Of a stretch of 15,239 nucleotides of DNA, positions 1 to 6,613 are shown piece by piece; position 1 is the stretch's first letter, and each line of letters starts with the position of its first letter. A program made the position numbers and the translations under genes. Source of the stretch: Actinomycetota bacterium (GTDB taxonomy: Bacteria > Actinomycetota > CADDZG01 > JAHWKV01). The notes below the pieces were generated by a model. It saw only the letters and a list, made by a program, of their open reading frames with translations. It searched no databases and had not been told where the DNA came from. The DNA lies in the NCBI GenBank assembly GCA_019347725.1, contig JAHWKV010000002.1, positions 1-15,239 on the forward strand, given 5' to 3'.

Positions 1-152
1 CGTCACGGTCCCCAGTTCAACGCGAAGAGCCTGTTAGGTAACCGCTCCATGTGCTCACCGGACGAGACCTCTTTGTCGTCCACCGATTCAGCTCGCTGGG
101 CTCAGCGCATCATTTAAGCGGTGGGGCGACCTTGGGAAGGGAGACCAGCCCT

Positions 153-193
153 GGGTGGTAACAGGCGAGGGTCGCGCCGGTCAGCCACCACCC
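153..193 (+). repeat. Inverted repeat across the putative GTG start
   Basis: GGGTGGT at 153-159 is the exact reverse complement of ACCACCC at 187-193, with a 27-nt loop. The left arm contains the GTG at 155. If transcribed, the stem would bury that start codon. Function is unknown and the pairing may be chance in GC-rich sequence. Confidence 0.3.
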
Positions 194-1225
194 GCGGTAA
201 ACGAGCAGCCGGCAGAGCTCACGATCGAGCTTCTAGGCGAGTGGATCATCCGGGCGGTCTCCACCGGTATTCCCGGTCACTCCTACGTCAGCTATCAGCC
301 GGGTACCGCCAACGGCGAAACACCGGTTCTTAAGGTAACCAACACGCTTCCCCTCGAGGGTGCGGCGCCCGAGTTGATCGACGGCCTCACGGTCACGCTC
401 GACCAGTTGCTGGGCATAGCTCCGCTGGACGACCTGCTGCAGGGCGACCTGCTGGGCCTGGGCCTGGTCGACCTGGTTCTCGACCCGGATCCCACTGTTA
501 CGGAAGCCGCGGACGGCACGCACGCCAAGGGCGTGGTTGATGTTGTACGAGTCCGCCTTCTGCCCGAGGGTGAAGGCCTCTTGGGCGACCTGCTCGGGAC
601 TACGTTGACCACTCTCGAGCTGGCCGACGTTCGAGTCGGGCACATGGAGGTTGAGTCGAGGGTTCCGGCCGGCGGCATCGTCTGCGCCGGCGCCGATGTC
701 AAAAAGGCCGCCAACCCGGAGGTCGTCAACGCTGGACAAACGTTCGTCTACTCCATCAACACGACCAACCCGTTCGACTGTGAGCTGACCAGCAACTCTC
801 TGGTAGACACCATGACTGTTCCCAACAACATCGGGTTCACGATCGGCAGCCAGGAGCCGCCGGCCAGTTCCACCACGGCCAACTCCGTCACCTATAACGA
901 TATCGGGCCAATAGAACCCAAGGGGTCGAAAGCGGTCTCGTTCCAGGTGGCGGTGAACGAGAATGCCGCCAACGGCAACTTCGTGAACCGGGCCGAGGTG
1001 GTGTCCAACTGTGCCCTGGAGACGGCACAGGGCGGCACGGCCAACGTCCAACTCACGGCATTCGACGAGATCGACAAGCCCCGTGTACAGGCGCAGGAGG
1101 CGCCGCCGCTGCCACGCACCGGCGGAACCACCGCCTTCTGGGTGACGATGGCCCTGATACTCGGAGCTATCTCGGTGGCCTCCGGCCTCGGTTACCGCAA
1201 GCTGGGAGGCATTTCCCAGAGGTAA
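155..1225 (+). CDS. LPXTG-anchored surface protein with DUF11-like domain (N-terminus doubtful)
   Basis: Predicted cell-wall-anchored surface protein of 356 residues. Residues about 20-177 form a beta-rich, Leu/Val/Asp-rich region ending in VGHMEVESRVPAGGIVC, which resembles actinobacterial choice-of-anchor-type surface proteins. Residues 182-300 look like a DUF11 repeat domain (KKAANPEVVNAGQTFVYS, then NPFDC). The C-terminus is a textbook sortase signal: LPRTG at 319-323, a hydrophobic span at 327-346 and a short basic tail. Cysteines lie at 177, 209 and 286. A sortase gene follows, so anchoring in cis is likely. The oddity is the 5' end: GTG at 155 is the only usual start in a frame that is open from 38, there is no clear ribosome site, and no hydrophobic signal peptide is encoded in any frame between 1 and 155. 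The gene may therefore be 5'-truncated, frameshifted or misassembled. The family assignment of the C-terminal half is solid; the start is not. Confidence 0.8.
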   Translation: MVTGEGRAGQPPPAVNEQPAELTIELLGEWIIRAVSTGIPGHSYVSYQPGTANGETPVLKVTNTLPLEGAAPELIDGLTVTLDQLLGIAPLDDLLQGDLLGLGLVDLVLDPDPTVTEAADGTHAKGVVDVVRVRLLPEGEGLLGDLLGTTLTTLELADVRVGHMEVESRVPAGGIVCAGADVKKAANPEVVNAGQTFVYSINTTNPFDCELTSNSLVDTMTVPNNIGFTIGSQEPPASSTTANSVTYNDIGPIEPKGSKAVSFQVAVNENAANGNFVNRAEVVSNCALETAQGGTANVQLTAFDEIDKPRVQAQEAPPLPRTGGTTAFWVTMALILGAISVASGLGYRKLGGISQR

Positions 1226-1248
1226 CGGTCGAACGTAAACCACGAGGC

Positions 1249-1281
1249 AGAGGGCTCGGCTCTAGAGGAGCCGGGCCCTCT
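1249..1281 (+). terminator. Strong hairpin after the LPXTG gene
   Basis: Two 14-nt arms (AGAGGGCTCGGCTC and GAGCCGGGCCCTCT) pair with a single G-U wobble around a 5-nt loop, 23 nt after the stop of the surface-protein gene. Only two T residues follow, so it is not a classic intrinsic terminator. In a GC-rich actinobacterium such U-poor hairpins may still terminate or stabilise the 3' end of the transcript, and this one could lower expression of the downstream sortase gene. Confidence 0.6.
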
Positions 1282-1330
1282 TGACCTCAGCAGGCTAAGG
1301 AGCGCTTGCAGTGGGGAGCAGAACCGTTAA

Positions 1331-1359
1331 TTGTGGACTCTTACCATGATCAGTTGTAT
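1331..1359 (+). promoter_or_regulatory. Possible promoter for the sortase operon
   Basis: The 164-base gap between the surface-protein and sortase genes holds, after the hairpin, TTGTGG (1331-1336) and TTGTAT (1354-1359) separated by 17 nt. This is a weak sigma-70-like match about 30 nt before the sortase GTG. An AGGAGA ribosome site follows at about 1378-1383. The match is poor and other promoters cannot be excluded. Confidence 0.25.
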
Positions 1360-1389
1360 CGGCCGGGGGGCTAATCCAGGAGACAAGAC

Positions 1390-2016
1390 GTGGAGCTAAG
1401 TCAACAGGGTCGCCGCAAGCTGGCGGTGGCTTTGGCCGGACTGGCAGCCATCACGGCGCTGGGGTCCGCAGGGTTCTTCATGTACCCGCTGTACACCGAC
1501 TGGCAGGCCAACCGTACGCAGAGCGACCTGCGCGAGCAATTCCAAACCGCGAGCCTGAAGGCGGACTACGCCGCAGGCGAAGTACAGGATGCGTCCCCCC
1601 TCACCCGGATCATCATCCCGGCCATGGGCACGGACACGATTGTAGTGGAGGGCACCTCGAACAAAGCACTCAACACCGGCGCCGGCCACTACCCAAACAC
1701 TCCCCTGCCCGGCGAGCCCGGCAACGTCGCCATCGCCGGACACCGCACCACCTACGGCAAGCCGTTCTCCAACCTGGAGGTACTCCGGCCGGGGGATCAA
1801 ATCACGCTAATTACACCTTTTGCGGAGCACCTGTATGAGGTGATCGAACCGTTCGACGGGCACTCCAACCCATGGATCACCACCGCCAGCGACTGGTCGG
1901 CGGTAAATCCGACCACCGACGCGACGCTTACACTAACCACCTGCCACCCCAAGGGGTCCGACAAGCAGCGCCTGATTGCCCGCGCCAAGCTGGTCGAGTC
2001 TAAGGAGATCGCATGA
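1390..2016 (+). CDS. Sortase, probably class E
   Basis: Membrane-bound cysteine transpeptidase of 208 residues that cleaves a C-terminal LPXTG-type signal and links the protein to peptidoglycan outside the membrane. One N-terminal membrane segment lies at about 11-35, followed by a linker and the sortase barrel from about residue 70. The catalytic triad is visible: His118 in AGHRTTYG, Cys185 in TLTLTTCHP and Arg194 in KQRLIARA. The GTG start at 1390 has a well-placed AGGAGA site. The gene lies 164 nt after an LPRTG-protein gene and overlaps the next gene by ATGA, so it is probably co-translated with the Ig/FN3 membrane protein. Class E is inferred from actinobacterial context, size and the TLTTC motif. 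Class E enzymes are often described as preferring LAXTG, whereas the neighbouring substrate has LPRTG, so subclass and specificity are less certain than the family. Confidence 0.92.
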   Translation: MELSQQGRRKLAVALAGLAAITALGSAGFFMYPLYTDWQANRTQSDLREQFQTASLKADYAAGEVQDASPLTRIIIPAMGTDTIVVEGTSNKALNTGAGHYPNTPLPGEPGNVAIAGHRTTYGKPFSNLEVLRPGDQITLITPFAEHLYEVIEPFDGHSNPWITTASDWSAVNPTTDATLTLTTCHPKGSDKQRLIARAKLVESKEIA

Positions 2017-3179
2017 AACGTCTGCTGCTCGGCTGGATGACGGCCCTTTTTCTGATAGCGCTCACTGCCACTCCTGCAGGTGCTCGGTCGGACGAGCCGC
2101 CGGGCGTCTACATCACCAGTCCTTCGGATGGAGAAACCCTGTCCGGTGGCACCAATATTGAAGCCTACGCCGTACCACGCAAGAAGTCAGGGTTAATTCT
2201 GTCTCAGGACGAGAAGATCGAGAGCATAACGGTCACCATCCAACCTCGAGGCAACGGCTCTTCGGAGTCGATCACCAAACCGGGGTCGGATTTCAACGCG
2301 AGCTGGAACACCAACTCGCTCACTCCGTACAATGGCGTGTACGATCTGACCGCGAAGGTCAATTCTGATCACCCTGATCCGGAAACAGCGTCGACCAGCG
2401 GGCTTAAGGTAAACAACCCTCCGGCCGCCCCTACCGGCGTCTCCGCCTCTTTGAAGGACAAGACTCCGGTGGTCACCTGGAAAGCCAACACCGAGCCAGA
2501 CCTCACCGGTTACAGGGTGCTTAGAGCCGTCGCCAGCGCCTCCTTTGAGCAGATCGGGTCGGTAAAGAGCAACAAATTCACCGACTCGGATGCGCCGGCA
2601 GACGTCCCTCTTCGCTACCAGGTCGTGGCCGTGCGTAGCAGTCCCGTCAGCGATTCCGGCATCACCGCCAAGAGCTCCGCCACCAAGCCGGTGACCGTAC
2701 CCAGCACTTCCGCGCCTCAGGGAGAAGGAGCAGCAGAGGGAGAGGGAACTCCCGCCGGTGAGATCCCCGAAGAGGTTTTCGTTCCCGAGACCACTACGGC
2801 CGAGCCTGAGCCGGAACCGGAAAACGCTCCCCCACCCACTCGATCCTCGGGGAACCTGGCGCCGATCATCCGCGATGTGCCGCTGGCGGAAACCAACGTC
2901 GACTTCGAGGAACAACTGCCCTTTGACGGTGAGCTACCCGAGCGGTTCAACTCCTCGGATACCCCGTCCATCAACGCAGCCCAGAGCGCGGCTACTGACG
3001 ATGGTGGAGCAACGGTTGTGAGTCCGATGAAGTTCATCGCGGCCGGGCTCTTCCTGTTGGTCTTCTCCATCATTCTGGCCCGCACCTCGCGGCGGCTGTT
3101 CAAGGCCAACCCCGGCGGAGGCGGCTCCAAGTCGCCCCAGGTTTCCTACCCTGCGTTTAGAATCAGCCGCAGCCAATAA
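2013..3179 (+). CDS. Secreted Ig/FN3-domain protein with C-terminal membrane anchor
   Basis: Predicted surface protein of 388 residues. A Sec signal peptide covers residues 1-24 (basic MKR, hydrophobic core, TPAGA before the likely cleavage). Residues 29-134 look like a bacterial Ig-like domain (ITSPSDGETLSGGTNIEAYA). Residues 137-229 are a fibronectin type III domain (PAAPTGVSASL, TGYRVLRA, LRYQVVAV). Residues 230-335 are a low-complexity Pro/Glu/Thr/Ser stalk. A single membrane helix at 338-357 is followed by a basic stop-transfer tail (RTSRRLFK). No LPXTG motif precedes the helix, so it is probably a membrane-anchored protein and not a sortase substrate. Its ATG overlaps the sortase stop (ATGA) and AAGGAG sits just upstream, which indicates translational coupling. 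It could assist the sortase or its substrate or act as an adhesin; the precise role is unknown. Confidence 0.85.
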   Translation: MKRLLLGWMTALFLIALTATPAGARSDEPPGVYITSPSDGETLSGGTNIEAYAVPRKKSGLILSQDEKIESITVTIQPRGNGSSESITKPGSDFNASWNTNSLTPYNGVYDLTAKVNSDHPDPETASTSGLKVNNPPAAPTGVSASLKDKTPVVTWKANTEPDLTGYRVLRAVASASFEQIGSVKSNKFTDSDAPADVPLRYQVVAVRSSPVSDSGITAKSSATKPVTVPSTSAPQGEGAAEGEGTPAGEIPEEVFVPETTTAEPEPEPENAPPPTRSSGNLAPIIRDVPLAETNVDFEEQLPFDGELPERFNSSDTPSINAAQSAATDDGGATVVSPMKFIAAGLFLLVFSIILARTSRRLFKANPGGGGSKSPQVSYPAFRISRSQ

Positions 3180-3181
3180 TG

Positions 3182-3199
3182 CGTATATACGTGTGCACG
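3182..3199. promoter_or_regulatory. Two overlapping palindromes upstream of moaA
   Basis: CGTATATACG (3182-3191) is a perfect 10-bp palindrome, and CGTGTGCACG (3190-3199) is an inverted repeat with a 2-nt centre. They overlap and extend to where a -35 element would lie for the TAAACT box at 3219-3224, so they could form an operator for moaA. No known binding site was recognised. Confidence 0.3.
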
Positions 3200-3218
3200 A
3201 GTAAATTAATCGAGCCGG

Positions 3219-3224
3219 TAAACT
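3219..3224 (+). promoter_or_regulatory. -10 box for leaderless moaA mRNA
   Basis: TAAACT ends 7 nt before the moaA ATG (3232) and fits TANNNT. There is no convincing Shine-Dalgarno sequence, only GGGG. Together this suggests transcription starting at or next to the A of the ATG. No clear -35 element is seen. Confidence 0.45.
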
Positions 3225-3231
3225 GGGGCAC

Positions 3232-4272
3232 ATGAGCGGAGCAATCTCTAAGGCGCCGAAGAACACTGCCGGCGTCACCGACAAGTTTGGCCGCCACATC
3301 CGGGACCTGAGAATATCGGTCGCCGACCGGTGCAACTTCCGCTGCATTTACTGCATGCCCAAGGAGATATTCGGCTCCGACTACCAGTTTCTCGACCGCA
3401 AGGAGCTGCTCACCTTTGAGGAGATCGAGCGGCTCGCTAAGGTTTTCGTCAATCTCGGCGTAAAGAAGATCCGCCTTACCGGCGGTGAACCTCTCGTTCG
3501 CCGCAATTTGGAGCGCCTCGTCGAGAAGCTGGCTCAAATCGAGGGCTTGGACCTCACCCTCACCACCAACGGATCGCAGCTGGCGCGCAAGGCAGAGGCG
3601 CTCAAGGAAGCCGGCCTCGACCGCGTAACCGTGAGCTTGGACTCCATGGACAACGAGGTATTCAAGTCCATGAACGACGTCGGGTTCCCCGTTGAGAAGG
3701 TTTTGGCCGGCATCGACGAAGCCGACAGGGTCGGGCTGAACCCCATCAAGATCAACATGGTCGTAAAGCGCGGCGTCAACGAACAAAGCATTCTGCCCAT
3801 GGCACGCTACTTCAAGGAAAAGGGCCACATCCTGCGGTGCATTGAGTACATGGACGTCGGCCACAGCAACGGGTGGAAGCTCGAGGAGGTCGTTTCGGCC
3901 GACGAGATAGTCGAAACAATCAACGCCGAAATGCCCCTGGAGCCCATGCCGCCGAATTACCCGGGCGAGGTCGCCAACCGGTGGAAGTACAAGGGGGAGG
4001 ACACCGAGGTGGGCGTCATTGCCTCGGTCACCAAGCCATTCTGCGGTGGTTGCACCAGAGCCCGCATTTCGGCGGAAGGTAAGCTTTTCACCTGCCTGTT
4101 TGCCACCAAGGGGCAGGATCTGAGACAGCTCCTTCGCGAGGGTGCCACCGATGACGAGCTAACCCAGGCGGTTTCGGGCAACTGGCGTCAGCGGGACGAC
4201 CGCTACTCGGAGATTCGATCTTCGGAAACCAAGGACCTCCCCAAGGTGGAGATGTCCTATATCGGCGGGTAG
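3232..4272 (+). CDS. moaA: GTP 3',8-cyclase MoaA (radical SAM)
   Basis: Radical S-adenosylmethionine enzyme of molybdenum-cofactor synthesis. With MoaC it turns GTP into cyclic pyranopterin monophosphate in the cytoplasm. The protein has the expected full length of 346 residues. The N-terminal SAM-binding [4Fe-4S] motif is C34-NFR-C38-IY-C41, with a GGEP motif at 84-87 and TTNGSQL and SLDS segments of the radical SAM barrel. The C-terminal second cluster ligands are C271, C274 and C288 in [18 protein letters not shown]. The conserved terminal Gly-Gly is present. The ATG start is supported by N-terminal length and by the -10-like TAAACT 7 nt upstream. No other molybdopterin gene is present in the window, so the rest of the pathway must be elsewhere. 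A DUF2007-like gene follows with little or no spacing. Confidence 0.97.
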   Translation: MSGAISKAPKNTAGVTDKFGRHIRDLRISVADRCNFRCIYCMPKEIFGSDYQFLDRKELLTFEEIERLAKVFVNLGVKKIRLTGGEPLVRRNLERLVEKLAQIEGLDLTLTTNGSQLARKAEALKEAGLDRVTVSLDSMDNEVFKSMNDVGFPVEKVLAGIDEADRVGLNPIKINMVVKRGVNEQSILPMARYFKEKGHILRCIEYMDVGHSNGWKLEEVVSADEIVETINAEMPLEPMPPNYPGEVANRWKYKGEDTEVGVIASVTKPFCGGCTRARISAEGKLFTCLFATKGQDLRQLLREGATDDELTQAVSGNWRQRDDRYSEIRSSETKDLPKVEMSYIGG

Positions 4273-4309
4273 GCAACCCGACCACCCCGGCGGGCCGGTC
4301 CACGACAGA

Positions 4310-4618
4310 GTTCAGGCCTACGTAGCGCAAACGCTCGCCGAAGCTCATCTGATTCGCGGCTACCTGGCTGCAGAGGGCATTGAATCCGAGATCCGCAACG
4401 AACACTTAATCGGCGGCATGGGCGAACTGCCCGTCACGGCCGAAACCCTGCCCCAGGTTTGGGTTGACGGCGTCGAAAGACCACGGGCCAGGGAGCTGAT
4501 CCATCAAGCCCTGGATCAGACGCAAGTTCACGCGACGGACTGGCTCTGCACGCAGTGCGGCGAGCCGATAGAAGGCCAGTTCACCGAATGCTGGAGCTGC
4601 GGCAAGGGTAGGCCGTAG
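4310..4618 (+). CDS. DUF2007-like small protein with C-terminal zinc ribbon (start unresolved)
   Basis: Small protein resembling DUF2007 signal-transducing-like proteins. The translated domain runs from about 4310 (VQAYVAQTLAEAHLIRGYLA) through GGMGELPVTAETLPQVWV, a conserved-looking core, to a C-terminal zinc ribbon with two CxxC pairs (CTQC and CWSC). Function is unknown; a metal-binding regulatory role is only inferred. The difficulty is the start: the first canonical in-frame start is ATG 4418, which would remove the first third of the domain. Upstream the frame is open back to 4163, overlapping moaA in the +1 frame, but offers only non-standard codons such as ATA 4259 (with an AGGTGGAG-like ribosome site), GTC 4298, GTT 4310, CTG 4349 and ATT 4352. 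I set the start where domain similarity begins. A non-AUG start, a frameshift from moaA, or a base error are all possible. Confidence 0.7.
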   Translation, partial: VQAYVAQTLAEAHLIRGYLAAEGIESEIRNEHLIGGMGELPVTAETLPQVWVDGVERPRARELIHQALDQTQVHATDWLCTQCGEPIEGQFTECWSCGKGRP

Positions 4619-4635
4619 CACAGTCACCCATAAGA

Positions 4636-4669
4636 AAAGGACCTCCTCCCAATTGGGAGGAGGTCCTTT
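4636..4669. terminator. Bidirectional terminator, perfect 34-bp palindrome
   Basis: A perfect inverted repeat with 17-nt arms: AAAGGACCTCCTCCCAA pairs with its exact complement around an AATT centre, flanked by A- and T-runs that serve both strands. It lies between the convergent DUF2007-like gene (ending 4618) and the membrane-protein gene (ending 4699), so it probably terminates both transcripts. Confidence 0.9.
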
Positions 4670-4698
4670 GTGTTCGGCTGCCTTCCTAGGCTCTACCT

Positions 4699-6474
4699 TT
4701 AGCCGACCGGCTGCGTGGGCTGGGAGGGCTTGGACTCACCCCGCGTCCGGTCCTCCTTGATCTTGCGGTCCGCCAGGGCGAACAGGAAGATCCACACAGC
4801 CAACATGGTCACAACCTCGGTGTAGGCAACCACGGACGGCCATACCGGTCCGTCGTGAGCCTCTCTAAGCATGATCTCGGTCACCACGCCGAACTCAACC
4901 GTGCGTTCCGGCAGCGCCGGTACTTCCGAGGCCCCGATCTCGGGATCGGCCGGCAGGTAGACCGGCGCCGACATGACCTCGTCGCCCCGTTGCAGGCCAA
5001 CGCTGGTCTTCCACTCGCCGGACACGGGGTGCGCGTTCTCCGAGATGTACGTTCCCGGCTCATCGAGCGGAATCAGCCGTGACGGCACGACCCGGCTGCC
5101 GCCCTGGTTGGACATAACTCCAAACAAGGTAGCCTCCTCGGCTGCATCCGGCGGATCCAGCTCCACCTGAATCTTGGCCACGTCGTCCTGGCGGTCGACC
5201 AAGGTGATCGTCGCCTCGACGTCACCCGCCTGCCTGGGCAAGGGAACGGCCAGCACGGCAACCACCGCGACACCGGCGGCTACGACCAAAGCAGTCGAAA
5301 CCGTCCGCTCTCCCGAGGAAAACGAGTTGCCCATCCGGGCACCCAACACTGCGGCCGCCACGGCGCCGACGATGCTCAGCGGGACCGCTTTAGGCAGCAG
5401 GGCCGGGCTAAGCTCCATCCATCCGGACATAGGCAGCCAGACCAGCTCGGCGGCCAAACCGACCGTTCCCACGGCTGCACCCGCGGCCAGAGCAAACCTG
5501 GTCCTGTGTTGAGTACCGACCATGAAGGCGACAGCCTCCACCGCCAGTGCCGGGATCAGGTATGTCGGGAAGTGGGTGAAGGTGTGGTTCAGCGCTCCGG
5601 TGACGATTAACACCAGAAAACCCCTTACGGCCAGGTAAAACAGGACCGCCTTTAGTGCACCCCAGGGGCCCAGTGCAATACGAGCCATCGTCAGGATGAA
5701 GCCGCCTGCGATCATGACCAGGATCGGGTAGTACGCCAGCTGGAACTGCGGAACCATGAAGTCGAACTCACCCTGGAAGATCGTCAAGCCCACCAGCGCC
5801 GCACCGGCGACCATGATGTGAATGAACCGTCCCGCGGAAGTTGGCGTGTGGCCCCTGGAACCTTCGGCGACCATCAACCACACGGCCAGAGTCGCAAAGC
5901 CGCCGCCGATCAGCAGCTGCAGATGCGTAGGACTCCACAGAGTTACGTCAAGTCCATAGGCCTGGTGCCAAAGCTCATCAAACGGAAACGACGCCAGACC
6001 GCCCAGCCCCAGAGCAAACAGCGGCACTGCCGACCACGGAATCCTAAGACCCTTGTACTTGAAGCCCACATCGGCGTCGTCCAGCGTTGCAAAAGTTATC
6101 GCTATGGCGGCCGCGTACATAAGGCCACCGAGTCCGAGCACGATCATCGTGTGCGACGGGTTCAGCAGCAGCTCATCGCGGCCCAGGTCAATGTGCCAGG
6201 CAACGTCCCAGTACAGACCCATCGCCGCAACCAAAAGGACCAATAACCCACTTAGCGCTCCGGCCATGGCCCAGCCGGGATACCCGGTGGCGCGCCGGAG
6301 ACTGTCGGAGATCCGCCCGAAGAAGTGCGGAAGGATGTTCTTCTTGTCGCTACGACCGAAAGCGGTCAAAAAGTACACAACAGTTAGATAAAACAAAAAC
6401 GGAGCTACGACGTAGAACCAGTCGTCCCAGGCGTTGCCGGTGTTCGGCACCGATGTAGCTAACAAGATGGACAT
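4699..6474 (-). CDS. Histidine-rich polytopic membrane protein of unknown function
   Basis: I do not recognise a named family. The protein has 591 residues, with about 12 hydrophobic spans between residues 20 and 411, then a soluble, probably extracytoplasmic beta-rich domain (about 412-545), a last membrane helix (547-568) and a charged cytoplasmic tail. Many histidines sit in or beside the membrane spans in short motifs: YWDVAWHID (88-96), NPSHT (105-109), DELWH (166-170), SPTH (181-184), His219 and NHTFTH (296-301). This pattern suggests bound metal or heme, or proton handling, but that is inference. The ATG at 6474 is supported by GGGAGG 5 nt upstream. The gene is divergent from the MerR-type regulator and separated by 139 bp, so that regulator could control it. 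Transcription probably ends at the palindrome 4636-4669. Confidence 0.85.
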   Translation of the reverse strand: MSILLATSVPNTGNAWDDWFYVVAPFLFYLTVVYFLTAFGRSDKKNILPHFFGRISDSLRRATGYPGWAMAGALSGLLVLLVAAMGLYWDVAWHIDLGRDELLLNPSHTMIVLGLGGLMYAAAIAITFATLDDADVGFKYKGLRIPWSAVPLFALGLGGLASFPFDELWHQAYGLDVTLWSPTHLQLLIGGGFATLAVWLMVAEGSRGHTPTSAGRFIHIMVAGAALVGLTIFQGEFDFMVPQFQLAYYPILVMIAGGFILTMARIALGPWGALKAVLFYLAVRGFLVLIVTGALNHTFTHFPTYLIPALAVEAVAFMVGTQHRTRFALAAGAAVGTVGLAAELVWLPMSGWMELSPALLPKAVPLSIVGAVAAAVLGARMGNSFSSGERTVSTALVVAAGVAVVAVLAVPLPRQAGDVEATITLVDRQDDVAKIQVELDPPDAAEEATLFGVMSNQGGSRVVPSRLIPLDEPGTYISENAHPVSGEWKTSVGLQRGDEVMSAPVYLPADPEIGASEVPALPERTVEFGVVTEIMLREAHDGPVWPSVVAYTEVVTMLAVWIFLFALADRKIKEDRTRGESKPSQPTQPVG

Positions 6475-6613
6475 CCCGACCTCCCTCGTAGGAAACTCAA
6501 GTTCCCAGCACTTTTACACAAGTTAATGATACATTGACAACTGACGTGGTGCAAACAAATGGTTTGGGTGGCACTGAACGTACCCCGGGGAAAGGGGAGG
6601 TATTCTGAAAACT
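6475..6613. promoter_or_regulatory. Divergent regulatory region, membrane protein / merR
   Basis: This 139-bp gap serves two divergent genes. It holds an AT-rich block (about 6511-6540) with TTGACA on plus (6534-6539), read as TTGTCA on minus. There is an imperfect palindrome GGAAACTCAAGTTCC (6491-6505) next to the minus-strand ribosome site. For merR, TATTCT at 6601-6606 ends 7 nt before ATG 6614, a leaderless-type arrangement. The GGGGAGG at 6594-6600 is 13 nt from the ATG, too far to be a good ribosome site. MerR-type binding within this region is likely but the operator cannot be fixed. Confidence 0.5.

Noticed and set aside
1..117. Tail of an upstream gene in frame 1 ending at TAA 115-117
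   Set aside because: The 38 residues have no recognisable motif and no flank to judge by, so coding cannot be supported.
1..154. Riboswitch (cobalamin, c-di-AMP or c-di-GMP type) or tRNA at the left edge
   Set aside because: No conserved core or cloverleaf could be matched; only a short inverted repeat was found at 153-193.
233..1243. 336-aa open frame on the minus strand opposite the surface-protein gene
   Set aside because: Its sequence is Arg/Gly/Val-rich without motifs, and it lies antisense to a frame with DUF11-like and LPRTG features. It is a shadow of GC-rich coding.
3180..3231. Moco riboswitch upstream of moaA
   Set aside because: The gap is only 52 nt and the probable transcript starts at the ATG, leaving no room.
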